Below, piece after piece: positions 4,793 to 6,923 of a DNA stretch of 6,923 nucleotides. The position numbers were made by a program, and so were the translations under genes. This stretch comes from Pseudomonadota bacterium. GTDB taxonomy: Bacteria; Pseudomonadota; Gammaproteobacteria; Pseudomonadales; UBA5518. The DNA lies in assembly GCA_022705125.1 (NCBI GenBank), contig JAKJFB010000153.1, positions 1 to 6,923 on the forward strand, read 5' to 3'. Every line of letters begins with the position of its first letter. Positions within the stretch are counted from its first letter, which is position 1. The notes beneath the pieces were generated by a model. It was not told the origin of the DNA and searched no databases. It saw only the letters and a list, made by a program, of their open reading frames with translations.

Positions 4793-5565
4793 CGGGACTT
4801 ACCGAGGTTGCCGAGGCTGAAGCGCTCGGGCGCGAGCGGGGCCAGCGAGAAGTTCTCGTAGCGCATCAGCGTGCGCTTGTCCTCGCCGGCGGCGCTGACG
4901 ATCTCGATCTCGGTCAGCTGCGGCTTGCCGCCGGCGGCGGCGACCGGCTCGTAGCGGCGGTAGTACGCGGTCTTCAGCAGCTTGCCGGACGGCGCGAAGA
5001 AATCGGCCTTGACCGGGCGGGCGTCGTCGCTGCGCAGCCACAGGTGCAGCTTCTGGTAGGTCGCGAGCGTGCCGGGTTTGGCGGTCAGTTCGAGCTTCTG
5101 GCAGGCGACGCCGTCGACGGACTCGCTGGCCAGCCACACCGGCGTGTAGTCGCCGGAGAAGTCCGTGCTCGCGACATCGCCGTTCGAGGCCTCGCCGAGC
5201 AGGCGCTGCTGCGGCGTGATGCGGATCGGCTTGCTGCTCGACGGCGAGTAGAACCACAGATTGCTGCCGTTCATCAGCAGCGCCTTGCCGCGCTCGGTGG
5301 CCGGGCCGATGTAGCTGACCAGCGAGGTGTGCGGGTCGAGGATCTCGGCGCGCAGCCTGAACGAACGCTCGGACTCGCCGGGTTCGATGCTGGTCAGGCC
5401 GAGGTCGAAGGCGAACGGCTTGCCGCGGAAGTTGCGGTAGCCGTCGGCGCGTTCGAGCAGCGCCACGGCGTCGGGCGCGGCCGGCAGCGCGGCGGCGAAC
5501 AGCAGGGCGAGCAACGCAGTGCGCGCGACGCGCAGCGGGTGCAGGGAACGGATTCGGGGCAGCAT
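4789..5565 (-). CDS. LolA-like periplasmic lipoprotein-sorting protein
   Basis: From the ATG at 5565 the product is 258 aa. It begins with a signal peptide (MLPRIRSLHPLRVARTALLALLFAAALPAA). The mature part matches my memory of the LolA_like family (Pfam PF17131, annotated 'outer membrane lipoprotein-sorting protein'). The hallmark block is RGKALLMNGSNLWFYSPSSS (residues 92-111), followed by KPIRITPQQRLLGEASNGDV (112-131). Later come KLHLWLRSDDARPVKADFF and LLKTAYYRRYE. Such proteins are thought to bind lipid chains in a half-barrel in the periplasm. I moved the start from a GTG at 5610 because GGAGG (5575-5579) lies 9 nt before the ATG at 5565, and only this start puts the signal peptide at the N-terminus. 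The stop overlaps the next gene's start by 4 nt. Confidence 0.92.
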   Translation of the reverse strand: MLPRIRSLHPLRVARTALLALLFAAALPAAPDAVALLERADGYRNFRGKPFAFDLGLTSIEPGESERSFRLRAEILDPHTSLVSYIGPATERGKALLMNGSNLWFYSPSSSKPIRITPQQRLLGEASNGDVASTDFSGDYTPVWLASESVDGVACQKLELTAKPGTLATYQKLHLWLRSDDARPVKADFFAPSGKLLKTAYYRRYEPVAAAGGKPQLTEIEIVSAAGEDKRTLMRYENFSLAPLAPERFSLGNLGKSR

Positions 5566-5574
5566 GGTGAGAGT

Positions 5575-5579
5575 CCTCC
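5575..5579 (-). promoter_or_regulatory. Ribosome binding site that sets the LolA-like start
   Basis: GGAGG on the minus strand lies 9 nt before the ATG at 5563-5565. The longer in-frame GTG at 5610 has no such site and would put 15 extra, basic and polar residues before the signal peptide. Confidence 0.75.
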
Positions 5580-5629
5580 GGGGGTATCGGGCGGGGGTCA
5601 GATCAGTCACACGAACCAGTGTTGTTCAT

Positions 5630-5669
5630 CCCCCTCTCCCCAACCCCTCCCCCGCGAGGGGGGAGGGGC
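5630..5669. repeat. C/T-rich hairpin repeat, copy 2
   Basis: It has the same layout as copy 1 at 3313-3351, with a stem built from CCCCTCCCCC and GGGGGGAGGGG around GCGA. It fills much of the 136-bp gap between the permease stop and the LolA-like start. The stem bases differ from copy 1 by compensating changes (CTCTCC to CTCCCC on one side, GGAGAG to GGGGAG on the other), so the fold is kept. Confidence 0.7.
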
Positions 5670-5701
5670 TGAAAAGACGGCGTGTTCCGTTGTGATCGGG
5701 A

Positions 5702-6923
5702 TCAGACGTGGCGCAGCGAGGTGACGACCGGCTGGCGGGCGGCACGCACGGCCGGCAGCAGCGTCGCGAAGGCGGCGATGCCGGCGACCGCGAGCACGCA
5801 GCCGATCCACAGGCCCGGCACATCCTCGATGCGCAGCGGGAAGCCCTTCGACGAGCCGGGCGGGGCCGGCATCATGATCTCCAGGGCGGTGATGCCATGC
5901 GCGGCGACGATGCCGAGCACGACGCCGATCAGCGCCGAGCCGGTCCCGAGCACCACGCCTTCGGTCAGGAACTGGCGGACGATGCCGCCGCGGCGCGTGC
6001 CGAGCGCGCGCAGCGTGCCGATCTCGGCGGTGCGCTCCATGACCGCGACCAGCATGGTGTTGGTGATGCCGAACATCACGACGACGACGATGACCAGCGC
6101 GATGAACAGGAAGAAGCCGTCATAGAGCGCGACGACCTTGTGATAGTAGGAAGCGAGCTGCGCCCAGGTCTGCCATTCGAGCTTCAGGCCCGCGTCCTTC
6201 GCGGCGGCACCGAAGCGCTCCATGACGCCATCGAGCGCGGCCGTGTCATCGAGCAGCACGACGACGGTATCGACCGAGGGCGTGCCGAGCAGCTCGCCGG
6301 CGCGCGTCAGGCCCATCATCACGGCGCGGTCGTCGTACTCGGTCGCGAAGCTCCTGAAGATGCCGGCGACGCGCACGTCGACGGCGTTCATCGTGCCGTC
6401 GACGGTGCTGCCGAGCATCGTCAGCGTCGCGCCCGGCTTCACGTTCAGCGCCTGCGCGAGGCCCTCGCCGAGCAGCACGCCGTCGGCGTCGTCCGCGGCC
6501 AGCTCGTCGCCGGCGATGATGGTCAGCGCCGAGTTGATCAGCGCCTCGGTGTCCGGATCGACGCCGCGCACGATCACCGCCTGGCTGGTCTTCTCGTTGC
6601 CGAGCAGCGCCGCGAACTCGATGCGGCGCGAGCTCATCAGCACGTGCCTGTCCTTTTCGAGCAGCGTGCGCACGGCCTCGGCGCTTTCCGGTGACAGCCG
6701 CACCTTGTCCGGATCGGCGCGGTGCCCGGCCTCGTAGCCGGCGACGTGGATCTGCGCGTGGCCGTACTGGCTGCGGATCACCGATTCGCGCAGGCCCGTG
6801 TAGTTGGCCTCGATGAAGCCGCCGAACAGCACGATGCCGATGACGGCGGAAGCGACGGTCGCCAGCGTCACCAGCGAGCGGCGGCGGTGGCGGCGGATGT
6901 TGCGCAGTGCGACCTTGAGCAGG
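5702..6923 (-). CDS. ABC transporter permease, MacB/LolC/E type, 5' end cut
   Basis: About 406 residues are visible, and the frame stays open to the window edge: it reads LLKVALRNIRRHRRRSL before VTLATVASAVIG, the usual N-terminus of this family. A GTG at 6871 is therefore not the true start, and only a few codons should be missing. The order is a basic cytoplasmic start, TM1 (VTLATVASAVIGIVLFGGF), a large periplasmic domain of about 230 residues (MacB_PCD type), TM2 (FFLFIALVIVVVVMFGITNTML), a cytoplasmic loop (ERTAEIGTLRALGTRRGGIV) that contacts the ATPase, TM3 (GVVLGTGSALIGVVLGIVAA) and TM4 (WIGCVLAVAGIAAFATLLPA). The C-terminal half is a typical FtsX domain. No ATPase is in view; it is expected upstream, beyond the edge. 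With the LolA-like and barrel genes behind it, lipid or lipoprotein extraction from the inner membrane is the likely role. Confidence 0.93.
   Translation of the reverse strand, partial: LLKVALRNIRRHRRRSLVTLATVASAVIGIVLFGGFIEANYTGLRESVIRSQYGHAQIHVAGYEAGHRADPDKVRLSPESAEAVRTLLEKDRHVLMSSRRIEFAALLGNEKTSQAVIVRGVDPDTEALINSALTIIAGDELAADDADGVLLGEGLAQALNVKPGATLTMLGSTVDGTMNAVDVRVAGIFRSFATEYDDRAVMMGLTRAGELLGTPSVDTVVVLLDDTAALDGVMERFGAAAKDAGLKLEWQTWAQLASYYHKVVALYDGFFLFIALVIVVVVMFGITNTMLVAVMERTAEIGTLRALGTRRGGIVRQFLTEGVVLGTGSALIGVVLGIVAAHGITALEIMMPAPPGSSKGFPLRIEDVPGLWIGCVLAVAGIAAFATLLPAVRAARQPVVTSLRHV

Noticed and set aside
4190..4861. Plus-strand open frame opposite the barrel and LolA-like genes
   Set aside because: The composition is Arg/Ala/Val-rich with no recognisable domain, while the opposite strand encodes proteins with signal peptides and family motifs.
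5608..5610. GTG as the start of the LolA-like protein
   Set aside because: It has no ribosome binding site and would bury the signal peptide behind 15 residues; the ATG at 5565 has GGAGG at 9 nt.
5708..6694. Long plus-strand open frame opposite the permease
   Set aside because: The product is almost entirely Asp, Arg, His, Ala and Gly, typical of an antisense shadow. The minus strand encodes a clear ABC permease.
6869..6871. GTG as the start of the permease
   Set aside because: The frame continues upstream to the window edge with the family's usual LLKVALRNIRRHRR N-terminus, so the real start is outside.

Overview
The window joins two very different pieces of DNA. No taxonomic marker gene is present. 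The right part (about 2.5-6.9 kb) is very GC-rich, with strong G/C third positions and Gram-negative envelope genes. It contains a dispersed GC-rich hairpin repeat of a type I associate with GC-rich gamma- and betaproteobacteria. I infer a GC-rich proteobacterium, probably a gammaproteobacterium, but cannot name the genus.

Right part, all on the minus strand and read from right to left. First comes a MacB/LolC-type ABC transporter permease, cut by the window edge. Next is a periplasmic LolA-like protein (start reset to 5565 by its ribosome binding site). Its stop overlaps by 4 nt the GTG start of an outer-membrane beta-barrel protein. After a 285-bp gap with a hairpin comes a TPR-like lipoprotein. 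The first three look like one envelope module (inner-membrane extraction, periplasmic carrier, outer-membrane barrel), with the lipoprotein as a possible accessory. Two copies of a C/T-rich hairpin repeat sit in the gene gaps.

Left part (about 1-2.0 kb), lower in GC, is an integron gene-cassette array without an integrase in view (CALIN-type), also running on the minus strand. In cassette order it holds: (A) a hypothetical protein with a doubtful C-terminus and its own extended -10 promoter; (B) a 65-aa protein whose stop codon lies inside the R box of a clean 69-bp attC; (C) a 119-aa protein made of 17-residue repeats, ending at an attC split by a 223-bp inverted pair of REP-like elements; (D) a DUF6714-like gene running off the left edge. 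DUF6714-like gene D and the first three exons of this reading were recognised from the raw sequence because gene D has no stop inside the window.

Between them (about 1971-2515) is a gene-free boundary with a promoter, a 15-bp direct repeat, a weak attI-like patch, a half REP and a full REP.

The most interesting points are the REP elements found in attC interiors (one clear case, one tentative) and the cassette repeat protein, whose repeat units differ at many synonymous positions but hardly at all in amino acids.
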